Source: an uncultured Bacilli bacterium | GTDB lineage: Bacteria > Bacillota_I > Bacilli_A > RF39 > UBA660 | Direction: 5' to 3' | Assembly (NCBI GenBank): GCA_944363695.1 | Contig: CALVUW010000017.1 | Location: 1-13,103, forward strand | DNA: 13,103 nt | In this document: in pieces, positions 6,693 through 13,103 of the stretch | Position numbering within the stretch: the stretch's first letter is position 1 | Layout: the number at the start of each line of letters is the position of its first letter | Notes under the pieces: model-generated | Seen by the model: only the letters and a program-made list of their open reading frames with translations | What the model was told of the DNA's origin: nothing | The model's database searches: none | Program-made: the position numbers and the translations under genes

Positions 6693-7055
6693 ATGTTAAA
6701 TAATTTAATACTTGTCGGAAGATTAACCAGGGAAATTCAAATTTATCAGACGGCAAATGGTCGCAAACTAGGTACAATATGTCTAGCGATTCCTCGTTCT
6801 TTTAAAAATGTAGAGGGTATGTACGAAACGGATTTTATTCACTGTATTCTATGGGAAGAAAAAGCAAAATTAGCTGCTGATTACTGTCATAAAGGAGATA
6901 TTGTTGGAGTGAGAGGTCGCTTACAATCTAGAGTTATTACTACCTCGGAAGGTAAACGGCATATTTTAGAAGTCGTAGCCGAGCGCTTAACCTTTTTATC
7001 TAGTACAAAACCGGAGATGAGTCAAGTAGTGGCCGATGAACAAGTGGTCATATAG
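6693..7055 (+). CDS. Short single-stranded DNA-binding protein, SsbB/YwpH-like
   Basis: The 120 residues are almost entirely one OB-fold: MLNNLILVGRLTREI at the start, DFIHCILWEEKAKLAADYC (residues 47-65), KGDIVGVRGRLQSR (67-80), and EVVAERLTFLSS. This fits the SSB family. Main SSBs (SsbA, ~170 residues) have a Gly/Gln-rich linker and an acidic DDDIPF-like tip that recruits repair and replication partners; here the protein ends ADEQVVI with neither. The tail-less form and the AxYCxKGxxVGVxGRxQ segment resemble B. subtilis SsbB (YwpH), the competence-induced SSB. It is not next to rpsF/rpsR, where the main ssb usually lies. A strong SD (AAAGGAG) precedes the ATG by 5 bases. A role in transformation is inference only; no competence genes are in view. 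Confidence 0.9.
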   Translation: MLNNLILVGRLTREIQIYQTANGRKLGTICLAIPRSFKNVEGMYETDFIHCILWEEKAKLAADYCHKGDIVGVRGRLQSRVITTSEGKRHILEVVAERLTFLSSTKPEMSQVVADEQVVI

Positions 7056-7056
7056 C

Positions 7057-7076
7057 TAGTTAATTCTTAGTTAACT
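7057..7076. repeat. Short repeats between ssb and the XRE regulator
   Basis: TAGTTAA occurs at 7057-7063 and 7068-7074, 11 bases apart (about one helical turn), and AGTTAA/TTAACT (7058-7063 and 7071-7076) also form an inverted pair. It could be an operator for the downstream regulator or a weak ssb terminator without U-tract. Confidence 0.3.
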
Positions 7077-7093
7077 TCAAACAAATTAATCTT

Positions 7094-7132
7094 ATTACTC
7101 TTTATACTTAACATAAATAAGAGGTGAGTAAT
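7094..7132 (+). promoter_or_regulatory. Possible promoter/operator of the XRE regulator
   Basis: ATTACTC (7094-7100) and GAGTAAT (7126-7132) form a perfect 7-bp inverted repeat that flanks a TATACT -10-like box (7103-7108) and covers the SD and the base before the start codon. No convincing -35 is seen. Autoregulation is possible but inferred only from the arrangement. Confidence 0.35.
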
Positions 7133-7483
7133 ATGTTGCTAGGTAAACGTTTGAAAGAATTGCGGTTAAAACAAGGCTTAACCCAGAAACAATTAGGCGA
7201 TTTAATAAATGTAACGAAGGTTAGTATTTGTTGCTATGAAAATGGCACTAGGACACCAACCCTAGATACGCTATTAGAGCTTGAAAAAGTATTTCAAGTC
7301 GATTTAGATTATTTGCTAGGAAATGATAAAACCGTTACCACGCCAACTAGAGAGCGAAAAGTAAAAATGGCCATGGAAGAAATCAAATTTATCGAAGAAA
7401 TTCGCAAATATGATAAAGTCTATGAATTAATTATTGAAAATCCTAAACGTTGTGCTGAATTAATTGACAAGAAATTAAGATAA
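7133..7483 (+). CDS. XRE-family helix-turn-helix transcriptional regulator
   Basis: This 116-residue protein has a classical lambda-repressor-like HTH at about residues 4-59: LGKRLKELRLKQGLTQKQLG, then VTKVSICCYENGTRTPTLDTLLELEKVFQVDLDYLLG. The recognition helix is around residues 28-36 and the YENGxRxP turn is typical. The remaining ~55 residues are charged and predicted helical (residues 70-116), probably for dimerisation; no ligand-binding or peptidase domain is visible. A GTG at 7124 opens the frame but is part of the SD GAGGTGA (7121-7127); the ATG at 7133 lies 5 bases after it and is the better start. It is a single gene between ssb and the phosphorylase, closed by its own terminator, so its targets cannot be told from context beyond possible self-control. 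Confidence 0.9.
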   Translation: MLLGKRLKELRLKQGLTQKQLGDLINVTKVSICCYENGTRTPTLDTLLELEKVFQVDLDYLLGNDKTVTTPTRERKVKMAMEEIKFIEEIRKYDKVYELIIENPKRCAELIDKKLR

Positions 7484-7484
7484 T

Positions 7485-7517
7485 AAAGTGAATTGTGATG
7501 ATTCACTTTGTTTTTTT
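7485..7517 (+). terminator. Rho-independent terminator after the XRE gene
   Basis: AAAGTGAAT (7485-7493) is perfectly complementary to ATTCACTTT (7501-7509) around a 7-base loop, followed by GTTTTTTT, directly after the stop codon. Confidence 0.85.
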
Positions 7518-7535
7518 CTAAAATTATTCTATACT
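7508..7535 (+). promoter_or_regulatory. Possible promoter of the phosphorylase gene
   Basis: TTGTTT (7508-7513), in the tail of the preceding terminator, stands 16 bases before TATACT (7530-7535). It is the only candidate between the terminator and the gene. Confidence 0.35.
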
Positions 7536-7563
7536 ATATATTAATAGTAAAGGGATGGTAAAT

Positions 7564-8787
7564 GTGATACTAGATATTATTACAAAAAAACGATATGGAC
7601 AAGTTTTAACGAAAGAAGAATTGGCCTATATTTTTAATGGCTATCTGCAAGGAGAAAAGACAGATTATCAAATAAATGCTTTCTTAAAGGCAATTTGTAT
7701 TCAAGATATGGGTGATCAGGAGATTTTTGATTTAGTTGATATTTTTATTAAAAGTGGTGAAGTGATAGACCTTAGTTTTTTGCCAGTTCCGGTTGTAGAT
7801 AAACATTCGACTGGTGGAGTAGGAGATAAAACAACCTTAATCATTGGTGCCATTGTGGCCAGTTGTGGTGTTCCTATCGTTAAAATGAGTGGACGAGGAT
7901 TAGGATATACTGGAGGAACGATTGATAAGCTATTGTCAATTCCTGGCTTTCAAGTCGATTTATCATCAGAAGAAGTAAAGCAACAGGCTAAACAGGTGGG
8001 ACTAGTAATCACCAGTCAAACTGCATCATTAACTCCACTTGATAAGAAAGTGTATGCCCTACGTGATGTTAGCGGTACCACTTCTTCTGTTGCTTTAATT
8101 GCTAGCAGTATTATGAGTAAGAAAATTGCTGGTGGTGCAGAAAAAATGGTTATCGATGTTAAAAGTGGGGAGGGTGCTTTATTAGAAGATCCTAAAGATG
8201 TTAATCGTCTATGTGAACTGATCGAAAAAATCGGTAGTTATTATCATAAAGAAGTACGAACTGTTGTGTCTTCTATGGATCATCCCCTAGGACAAACGGT
8301 AGGAAATGCTTTGGAAGTCTTAGAGGCTATTCGTGTCTTAAAAAATGAAGAACAGGGAGAATTATTAGAGACTTGTTTGACTTTAGCAACCAATATGATT
8401 GCTATGGGAAAATCTATATCAAATGAAGAAGCACGCCAGTTGGCATTAAACAGTTTGCAAACAGGAGCAGCTTGGCAAAAGTTTCAAGAATTTGTTAAAG
8501 CACAACATGGGAACTTAGAGCAATTGAGAATTCAAGCCCAAAAATATTATATCAAAGCAACCAAAGCAGGTACGATTCGTGCTATCCATGCCTTAGCAGC
8601 TGCTAAAGTCGCTTATATTTTAGGGGCAGGAAGAAAAGAAAAAGATGATCCGATTGATCCTAGTGCCGGTATTGTATTTGAAAAGAAAATTGGTGATAAG
8701 ATAGAGCCGGGTATGATTTTAGCAACGTTATATACCAATCGACCATTGCCAGCACTAGATGTAGAGCACTTGTTTGAAATTGCTTGA
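7564..8787 (+). CDS. pdp: Pyrimidine-nucleoside phosphorylase
   Basis: It is a member of the thymidine/pyrimidine-nucleoside phosphorylase family, which reversibly splits uridine or thymidine with phosphate into base and (deoxy)ribose 1-phosphate for nucleoside salvage. Phosphate-loop KHSTGGVGD (residues 80-88), the family signature SGRGLGYTGGTID (109-121), ALRDVSGT, ASSIMSKKIAGGA and DHPLGQTVGNALEV are all intact. The Pdp-like rather than DeoA assignment rests on overall resemblance to Bacillus Pdp. The C-terminus ends about 20 residues earlier than B. subtilis Pdp. Two starts are possible: ATG 7555, which touches AAAGGG with no spacing, and GTG 7564, which has GGGATGG ahead of it and aligns with the Bacillus start (MxLDIITKK); I prefer 7564 but not strongly. 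No deoxyribose or nucleoside transport genes are adjacent. Confidence 0.92.
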   Translation: MILDIITKKRYGQVLTKEELAYIFNGYLQGEKTDYQINAFLKAICIQDMGDQEIFDLVDIFIKSGEVIDLSFLPVPVVDKHSTGGVGDKTTLIIGAIVASCGVPIVKMSGRGLGYTGGTIDKLLSIPGFQVDLSSEEVKQQAKQVGLVITSQTASLTPLDKKVYALRDVSGTTSSVALIASSIMSKKIAGGAEKMVIDVKSGEGALLEDPKDVNRLCELIEKIGSYYHKEVRTVVSSMDHPLGQTVGNALEVLEAIRVLKNEEQGELLETCLTLATNMIAMGKSISNEEARQLALNSLQTGAAWQKFQEFVKAQHGNLEQLRIQAQKYYIKATKAGTIRAIHALAAAKVAYILGAGRKEKDDPIDPSAGIVFEKKIGDKIEPGMILATLYTNRPLPALDVEHLFEIA

Positions 8788-8812
8788 AAAACGAATGGAC
8801 ATTTGATATACT
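8784..8812 (+). promoter_or_regulatory. Promoter of the adhesin-sortase operon (extended -10)
   Basis: TTGAAA (8784-8789), exactly 17 bases, then TATACT (8807-8812) with TGA before it. The -35 overlaps the phosphorylase stop codon. No terminator is seen between the two genes, so some read-through is possible. Confidence 0.65.
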
Positions 8813-8835
8813 TTAGGAGAAAGTAGGGTAAGAAA

Positions 8836-10287
8836 ATGGCAAAGAAAAAAGTTGATACCAAATTAGAAATGGTAGAGCAGTATAATCAAGCATTGCGTGA
8901 TATTAAGCGTTTTGGTTTGTTGGGTACCTTTTTTGTATTGATAATTACAGTGGTTAGTGGGTTTATTGTACCGAATCCATCTTATGCTTTATTAACAACC
9001 GATCCGATACCAGATTCCTTTACTTCCACGACTACAGAAGTCATGCTAGAAGAAATTGGTACGATTAGTATCCCAGCTAGTTTTACTGGTACTTATGAAA
9101 ATGGAAGTTTAAGTGATATCTATTGTATTGAACATCGTCTAAATATGGCTAGTGATATCGTCTATAGCAAAGGAGCATCTGTTTTAACGGATTATCCAGG
9201 TCTAGTATATATTTTAGAAAATAACAATTTTAATACCGGTAATGCTAATTTAAATCACTACTTAACTCAAATTACAATTTGGTGGTATTTAGATCGTGTT
9301 AATGGTTATGATAATGATAAAAACTATATTGGTCCAACAGAAGTATGGGATCAAGAGGAAACGCTAGAAAGTGATAAATATAACGACCAAGGAGAATATC
9401 GCTTCTATAATAATTTATCTGTTTTGGATAAACAAGCGATCAACAATGATGAAGTGTATGGTCCGATGATTACGGATTTAGTTCTCAAAGCATTAGATTA
9501 TACTGTACCAGAGACGACGTTGTTAAATGTTACGAATGCTAGTTCAGTAACCTATCATATCGTGGGAGATTATCTAGAAACAAGTGATATTGCTGTAACT
9601 TCTAATGATAATTTAGTATCCTATGAAGTCGTAGCAGATACAGGTAGTAATGTTGAAATTGTTGATAGTGCTGGTGTTGCCAAAACGACCTTTAGTGCTA
9701 ATGAAACGTTCCGTCTACGAATTTCCATGAGTGCACTTGAGAATAATCATGCTGATTTAAATGTTCATATTGCGGGTACTTTTAAAAGATTAAATGGTTA
9801 TTTTTATCAACCAGATGATAGTAATGCGCAACGTGTTGTCTTAGGACAAGCGCAAAATGAGACGCTATCTGATTATTTAGATCTTGATTATGATTTAGAA
9901 ATGGGAACTGTAATCGTTCATAAACAAGACGCGCAAACAGGAGAACAAATCGCTGGTGCTACCTTAGTTATCACAGATAGTCAAGGGGTACAAGTAGCTA
10001 AGTTTACAACGAGTACATCTCCAGAAGAACTTGTCTTACCAGTTGGTAATTATACGATAACGGAAACAATTGTTCCGGATAATTATAATGTTGAAACGAC
10101 AACGTATGATTTTGCTGTAACCAAAGATACAACGACAGAGGTAACTGTAAAAAATACAAAAGAAATCGTTGTACCAGATACTGCAATGGATGCAGCAGTA
10201 GTTTACGGTATTGGGGCTAGTATCATTATTATTGGTGTTATCTTAATCATAATCGCGGTGAAACCACAGCATGACAAGAAGAAATAA
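8836..10287 (+). CDS. Sortase-anchored thioester-domain adhesin with Cna-B/SpaA stalk
   Basis: This 483-residue protein reads as a covalent surface adhesin. A charged N-terminus and a hydrophobic helix (28-46) end in PSYA, a likely signal-peptidase site after Ala51. The head has Cys97 in DIYCIEH and Gln145 in LTQITIWWY: the Cys/Gln pair of TQXA-type thioester domains, with Thr in place of the usual Ala. Residues ~230-345 form a strand-rich middle part. Residues 357-440 are a Cna-B/SpaA domain with a likely Lys363-Asn440 isopeptide bond and Glu410 (TITETIVPDNY). The C-terminus is a sorting signal: VPDTA (446-450), a hydrophobic helix (~454-475) and a KPQHDKKK tail. SD AGGG lies six bases before ATG. 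It overlaps the downstream sortase gene by 17 bases. Covalent binding is known for related Gram-positive domains; the target here is unknown. Confidence 0.88.
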   Translation: MAKKKVDTKLEMVEQYNQALRDIKRFGLLGTFFVLIITVVSGFIVPNPSYALLTTDPIPDSFTSTTTEVMLEEIGTISIPASFTGTYENGSLSDIYCIEHRLNMASDIVYSKGASVLTDYPGLVYILENNNFNTGNANLNHYLTQITIWWYLDRVNGYDNDKNYIGPTEVWDQEETLESDKYNDQGEYRFYNNLSVLDKQAINNDEVYGPMITDLVLKALDYTVPETTLLNVTNASSVTYHIVGDYLETSDIAVTSNDNLVSYEVVADTGSNVEIVDSAGVAKTTFSANETFRLRISMSALENNHADLNVHIAGTFKRLNGYFYQPDDSNAQRVVLGQAQNETLSDYLDLDYDLEMGTVIVHKQDAQTGEQIAGATLVITDSQGVQVAKFTTSTSPEELVLPVGNYTITETIVPDNYNVETTTYDFAVTKDTTTEVTVKNTKEIVVPDTAMDAAVVYGIGASIIIIGVILIIIAVKPQHDKKK

Positions 10288-10915
10288 TTATAAAAGCCGA
10301 CTTATCTTGGTTGGCTTTTTTATCCTAATAGTAGGACTTGCTGTTTTCCTATTTACGCCTTTAAAAAGAGTAAAGGAAGAAGTATTTAATGATATGCGTT
10401 TAGCGATTTATCAGCAGCAGATCAATCAAGATAATGATGCCCTAAAGAATATAGATAGTAATGACATTAGTTCCATTTCAGGAGATGTGACGGTTGAAGA
10501 AAATCCAGAAGCCTATATGTATGTAGGAGAATTATCGATACCAAGTATTCAGTTGAAACGTGGCTTTGTATCGAAAGATTCCGAATATAATAATATTAAT
10601 TATAATATTCAAATCGCCAAAGAATCTGATTATCCATCGGTTAGAAATGGCAATTTTATTCTGATGGCTCACTCAGGAGATGCCGCTATTTCTTTCTTTG
10701 ATTCTTTATACAAATTACAACTAGGCGATGTGGCAACTGTTAGTTATCAAGCTAAGGCCTATTACTATCGATTAGTCAAAATGTATGATGTAGAAAAAAC
10801 GGGAAAAGTTGCCATTTATCGTGACTATGATAAAAGAACTTTAACACTTATTACTTGTACACGTAATAATGCAAATAAACAAAGTATTTATATCTTTGAA
10901 GAAACCAATGAATAA
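10271..10915 (+). CDS. Sortase, transpeptidase for the adjacent adhesin
   Basis: The 214-residue protein has a basic N-terminus and a membrane helix (about 10-29), then a linker and a sortase beta-barrel from ~82 (YMYVGELSIPSI). Catalytic His134 lies in FILMAHSGD and catalytic Cys196 in LTLITCT. Sortases normally carry an Arg about 8-10 residues after the Cys; here that place reads ANKQSIYI, and the only nearby Arg is Arg198, two residues after the Cys. The KQxxYI form may belong to a divergent sortase branch, so I do not name a class. It starts inside the adhesin gene with only a weak GGTG ahead, so translation is probably coupled. The overlap makes the VPDTA adhesin its likely substrate, cut between Thr and Ala and joined to the cell wall. 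Confidence 0.9.
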   Translation: MTRRNNYKSRLILVGFFILIVGLAVFLFTPLKRVKEEVFNDMRLAIYQQQINQDNDALKNIDSNDISSISGDVTVEENPEAYMYVGELSIPSIQLKRGFVSKDSEYNNINYNIQIAKESDYPSVRNGNFILMAHSGDAAISFFDSLYKLQLGDVATVSYQAKAYYYRLVKMYDVEKTGKVAIYRDYDKRTLTLITCTRNNANKQSIYIFEETNE

Positions 10916-10927
10916 AGAGGTGGCCTA

Positions 10928-11503
10928 ATGGAATTAAGCATTATCGATAAGATTTTGACGTTTTTGCAAACAATCTTTTCGTCCTTTCTCACAATCGAGT
11001 TATTAATTGTTTTTGTCGTTATTTATTTGTTTTTGCATTTTAATCATAAAATAAATAATAAAAAGATTAAATTCTTAATATGTGGTTTAATTTTATTCAT
11101 CGTTTGTATTTGCTTCTTCCTATTTCAACAGGACATTGGTTATGTATTTTCTAGTATTGTCAAAGTTATTATGCAATGTTTTTATTTTCCAAATATCATT
11201 TTTTATTTTACGACGGTGTTACTCAGCTTTATTTGTTTATGTTGGACGGTTTTTGCATCTTATCCAAAAAATCGCAAAATCATTCAGTATATATTATTAT
11301 TAACCCATTTATATTTATTTACAGTCTTTGCTACGATTTGTTATCAAGAAGAACTATCACTAATTAATACCGCTAATATTTATCAATATGATTCATTATT
11401 TGTTATTGTACAAGTTAGTCAATGTATCTTTATTCTGTTTTGGATATATCAGCTTTCTTATCGGTTATATAAGCGTTTTCATCGTCCCGTTGAAAAAAAA
11501 TGA
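10928..11503 (+). CDS. Unrecognised multi-spanning membrane protein in the sortase operon
   Basis: I do not recognise this 191-residue protein. It is very hydrophobic, with about five or six membrane segments near 20-38, 47-66, 72-86 (weak), 88-110, 118-138 and 155-176. Loops are short; positively charged stretches at 39-48 (HKINNKKIK), 113-117 (PKNRK) and the C-terminal RLYKRFHRPVEKK suggest cytoplasmic faces. No catalytic motif, transporter signature or nucleotide site is visible. It follows the sortase by 12 bases with a good SD (AGAGGTGG), so it is almost certainly cotranscribed with adhesin and sortase. Its codon for the final residues overlaps the promoter of the next gene. A helper role in display or anchoring is a guess from position only. 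Confidence 0.8.
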   Translation: MELSIIDKILTFLQTIFSSFLTIELLIVFVVIYLFLHFNHKINNKKIKFLICGLILFIVCICFFLFQQDIGYVFSSIVKVIMQCFYFPNIIFYFTTVLLSFICLCWTVFASYPKNRKIIQYILLLTHLYLFTVFATICYQEELSLINTANIYQYDSLFVIVQVSQCIFILFWIYQLSYRLYKRFHRPVEKK

Positions 11504-11518
11504 TGAGAGTGCTATAAT
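11490..11518 (+). promoter_or_regulatory. Promoter of the LTA synthase-like gene (extended -10)
   Basis: TTGAAA (11490-11495), 17 bases, then consensus TATAAT (11513-11518) with TGC before it: the closest match to consensus in the window. Its -35 lies in the last codons of the membrane protein gene. The start ATG follows 22 bases after the -10. Confidence 0.75.
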
Positions 11519-11540
11519 GGATAGGAAATGAGGTTAATTT

Positions 11541-13103
11541 ATGAAAGAAAAGCTTACTAACATAAAAGACAAAGCCAGTAAGACTTTTAAGAAGATAAAA
11601 GAAGAACATGCAATTAGAGAAGCGATTAAAAATAATCAACTGTTTATTGTCTTTGTCCTTGTTTGTGTAATTAATTCTACTATGCTTCGTTTTGTAACGA
11701 TGCCTACAGCGGAAAATTATCTTGCTATTAAACCAATTATAGCTGATACTGCCATTGTTATTATGATTGGTTCTTTTTCCTATTTATTTAAAAATAAGAA
11801 ACGGTATACCTATCTATTAATTTGGGCAATTATTTTTACAGCGATTTGTATGATTAATTCTATCTATTATACGTTTTATACATCTTTTGCTAGTTTTTCT
11901 ATGCTATCTTTGGCTCAATTTATCGCACCAGTTGGTGATGCCGTGGTAGAAAATGTTTTGCAATTAAAAGACTTATTATACTTAATACCACTTATTTTCT
12001 TTATTTTCTTTTATCATCATTTGGTAAAGAAAGATGCTTTTAAAAAATATAGTAAACCAGTTCGTAAAAAGAAATGGTTGCATTCACTTGCTACTGGCGC
12101 TATTATTATGGTTGTTTTTGTATTATCATTAACAGGTTTAGAAGTAGGCCGCTTTATGAAACAATGGAATCGTGAATATATAGTCATGCGTTTTGGTATT
12201 TATCTATATCAAGGTAATGATTTAGTAAAGAGTGTACAACCAAAAATTACCGCTATGTTTGGTTATGATAAAGCGAAAAAGTCATTTGAAGAATATTTTG
12301 CTGATAAGAAAGAGACAGCCGATTATACGAATGAATATACTAATATTTTGGAAGGAAGAAATGTAATTGTGATTCATGCTGAAAGCTTACAGGATGTTGC
12401 TTTAAATCGTACCTTCAATGGTCAAGAAGTAACGCCGAATTTGAATCGCTTGATTAAAGAGGGTTTGTTTTTCTCTAATTTCTATTCTCAAGTTAGTGTT
12501 GGAACCAGTAGTGATACAGAATTAACCTTTAACACTAGTTTAATGCCTACGCAAAATGGTACTGCTTTTGTTAGTTATTTTGATCGTACGTATAATAGTA
12601 TTCCAAAGTATATGAAAGAAAAGGGTTACTATACGTTTAGTATGCATGCTAATAATGCGGATTTCTGGAATCGGAGAACTATGCATGAATCATTGGGCTA
12701 TGATAAGTTCTATAGTAAGGAAACTTATGATGTTACAAGTGATAATGTGATTGGTCTAGGCTTATCGGATAAAGAATTCTTTGCTCAATCTATTGAAAAA
12801 TTGAAACAAATTAATGAAGAACATGAAAAATTCTATGGAGTATTAATTACTCTAACCAATCATACGCCGTTTTCTGATACTGATAAATATGGTGAATTTG
12901 ATGTAGATATTAAAGAAACGATTACGAATGAAGATGGTACTACTACAGAAATTTCTCATCCATATCTAGAAGGTACTAAACTTGGTAATTATTTTAAATC
13001 TGTGCATTATGCCGATGCAGCTTTAGGTGAATTCTTTACTGCTTTAGATGAAGCTGGTTTATTAGAAAATACCGTCGTTATCTTATATGGAGACCATGAT
13101 GCT
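11541..13103 (+). CDS. Lipoteichoic acid synthase-family phosphoglycerol transferase, 3' end outside window
   Basis: The first 521 residues are visible and the frame is open to the window end. A basic N-terminus is followed by about five membrane helices (near 34-54, 68-84, 90-113, 145-160, 182-200), then the extracellular sulfatase-fold domain. LtaS-type enzymes move glycerophosphate from phosphatidylglycerol onto the growing lipoteichoic acid chain outside the membrane. Active-site residues match S. aureus LtaS: metal ligand Glu281 (IHAES), nucleophile Thr322 (GTSSDTE), His369, Trp376 and Arg378 (MHANNADFWNR), His441 (TLTNHTPF), and metal ligands Asp518-His519 (YGDHDA, normally YGDHYG). Start: ATG with GAGGT about 6 bases ahead and a strong promoter. 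A primase or other phosphoglycerol-transfer role cannot be excluded within the family. Confidence 0.93.
   Translation, partial: MKEKLTNIKDKASKTFKKIKEEHAIREAIKNNQLFIVFVLVCVINSTMLRFVTMPTAENYLAIKPIIADTAIVIMIGSFSYLFKNKKRYTYLLIWAIIFTAICMINSIYYTFYTSFASFSMLSLAQFIAPVGDAVVENVLQLKDLLYLIPLIFFIFFYHHLVKKDAFKKYSKPVRKKKWLHSLATGAIIMVVFVLSLTGLEVGRFMKQWNREYIVMRFGIYLYQGNDLVKSVQPKITAMFGYDKAKKSFEEYFADKKETADYTNEYTNILEGRNVIVIHAESLQDVALNRTFNGQEVTPNLNRLIKEGLFFSNFYSQVSVGTSSDTELTFNTSLMPTQNGTAFVSYFDRTYNSIPKYMKEKGYYTFSMHANNADFWNRRTMHESLGYDKFYSKETYDVTSDNVIGLGLSDKEFFAQSIEKLKQINEEHEKFYGVLITLTNHTPFSDTDKYGEFDVDIKETITNEDGTTTEISHPYLEGTKLGNYFKSVHYADAALGEFFTALDEAGLLENTVVILYGDHDA

Noticed and set aside
8613..8861. Minus-strand open frame across the phosphorylase 3' end.
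   Set aside because: It is antisense to a conserved coding sequence and crosses a plus-strand promoter; no SD or recognised domain.
10004..11639. Open frames at 10004-10186 (-), 11176-11367 (+) and 11430-11639 (-).
   Set aside because: Each is a shadow of a better-supported gene; the last also runs over the LTA synthase promoter and start.
1..13103. Mycoplasma-type genetic code (TGA as Trp), suggested by the AT-rich DNA and DUF285-type repeats.
   Set aside because: TGA ends several genes at the expected family length and conserved Trp residues are TGG.

Overview
The window is low-GC DNA with strong Shine-Dalgarno sites and sigma-A-type promoters. TGA is used as a real stop (ends of sufD, the phosphorylase gene and the 191-aa membrane protein gene) and Trp is TGG, so the code is standard and this is not a Mycoplasma/Spiroplasma. 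A SufU-type SUF operon, a lipoteichoic-acid-synthase-like enzyme, a sortase with its substrate and a BspA-type repeat surface protein point to a Gram-positive Bacillota, perhaps a small-genome host-associated Bacilli/Erysipelotrichia lineage (RF39-like groups are a guess). No rRNA, tRNA, CRISPR array, insertion sequence or phage gene is visible, and no gene-free gap exceeds 300 bases.

Layout. (1) Bases 1-1002: 3' part of a BspA-like surface protein made of about ten 25-26-residue DUF285-type repeats. (2) Bases 1039-2024, minus strand: an operon of an unknown single-pass membrane protein followed by a HIT-family hydrolase; it converges on the BspA gene at a shared bidirectional terminator. (3) Bases 2159-6549: sufC-sufD-sufS-sufU-sufB, a complete iron-sulfur assembly operon in the usual Gram-positive order but with an unusually short SufD; its promoter physically overlaps the divergent minus-strand promoter, and its leader holds two dyads. 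(4) Bases 6693-8787: three apparently separate genes, a short SSB without an acidic tail (SsbB/YwpH-like), an XRE-type regulator and a pyrimidine-nucleoside phosphorylase. (5) Bases 8836-11503: a surface-display operon of a thioester-domain adhesin with a Cna-B/SpaA stalk and VPDTA sorting signal, its probable sortase (17-nt overlap) and an unrecognised multi-spanning membrane protein. (6) Bases 11541-13103: an LTA-synthase-family phosphoglycerol transferase with its own strong promoter, cut by the window end.

How they work together. SufS takes sulfur from cysteine, SufU relays it, and SufBCD builds the cluster using SufC ATPase. In the last third, the adhesin would be exported, cross-linked internally by an isopeptide bond and anchored by the adjacent sortase; the Cys/Gln pair of its head domain could then bond covalently to host or surface nucleophiles. 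The LTA synthase next door builds the envelope polymer. The least explained items are the 191-aa membrane protein in the sortase operon, the sortase active site without an Arg at the usual place, the half-length SufD, and the dyads ahead of sufC.
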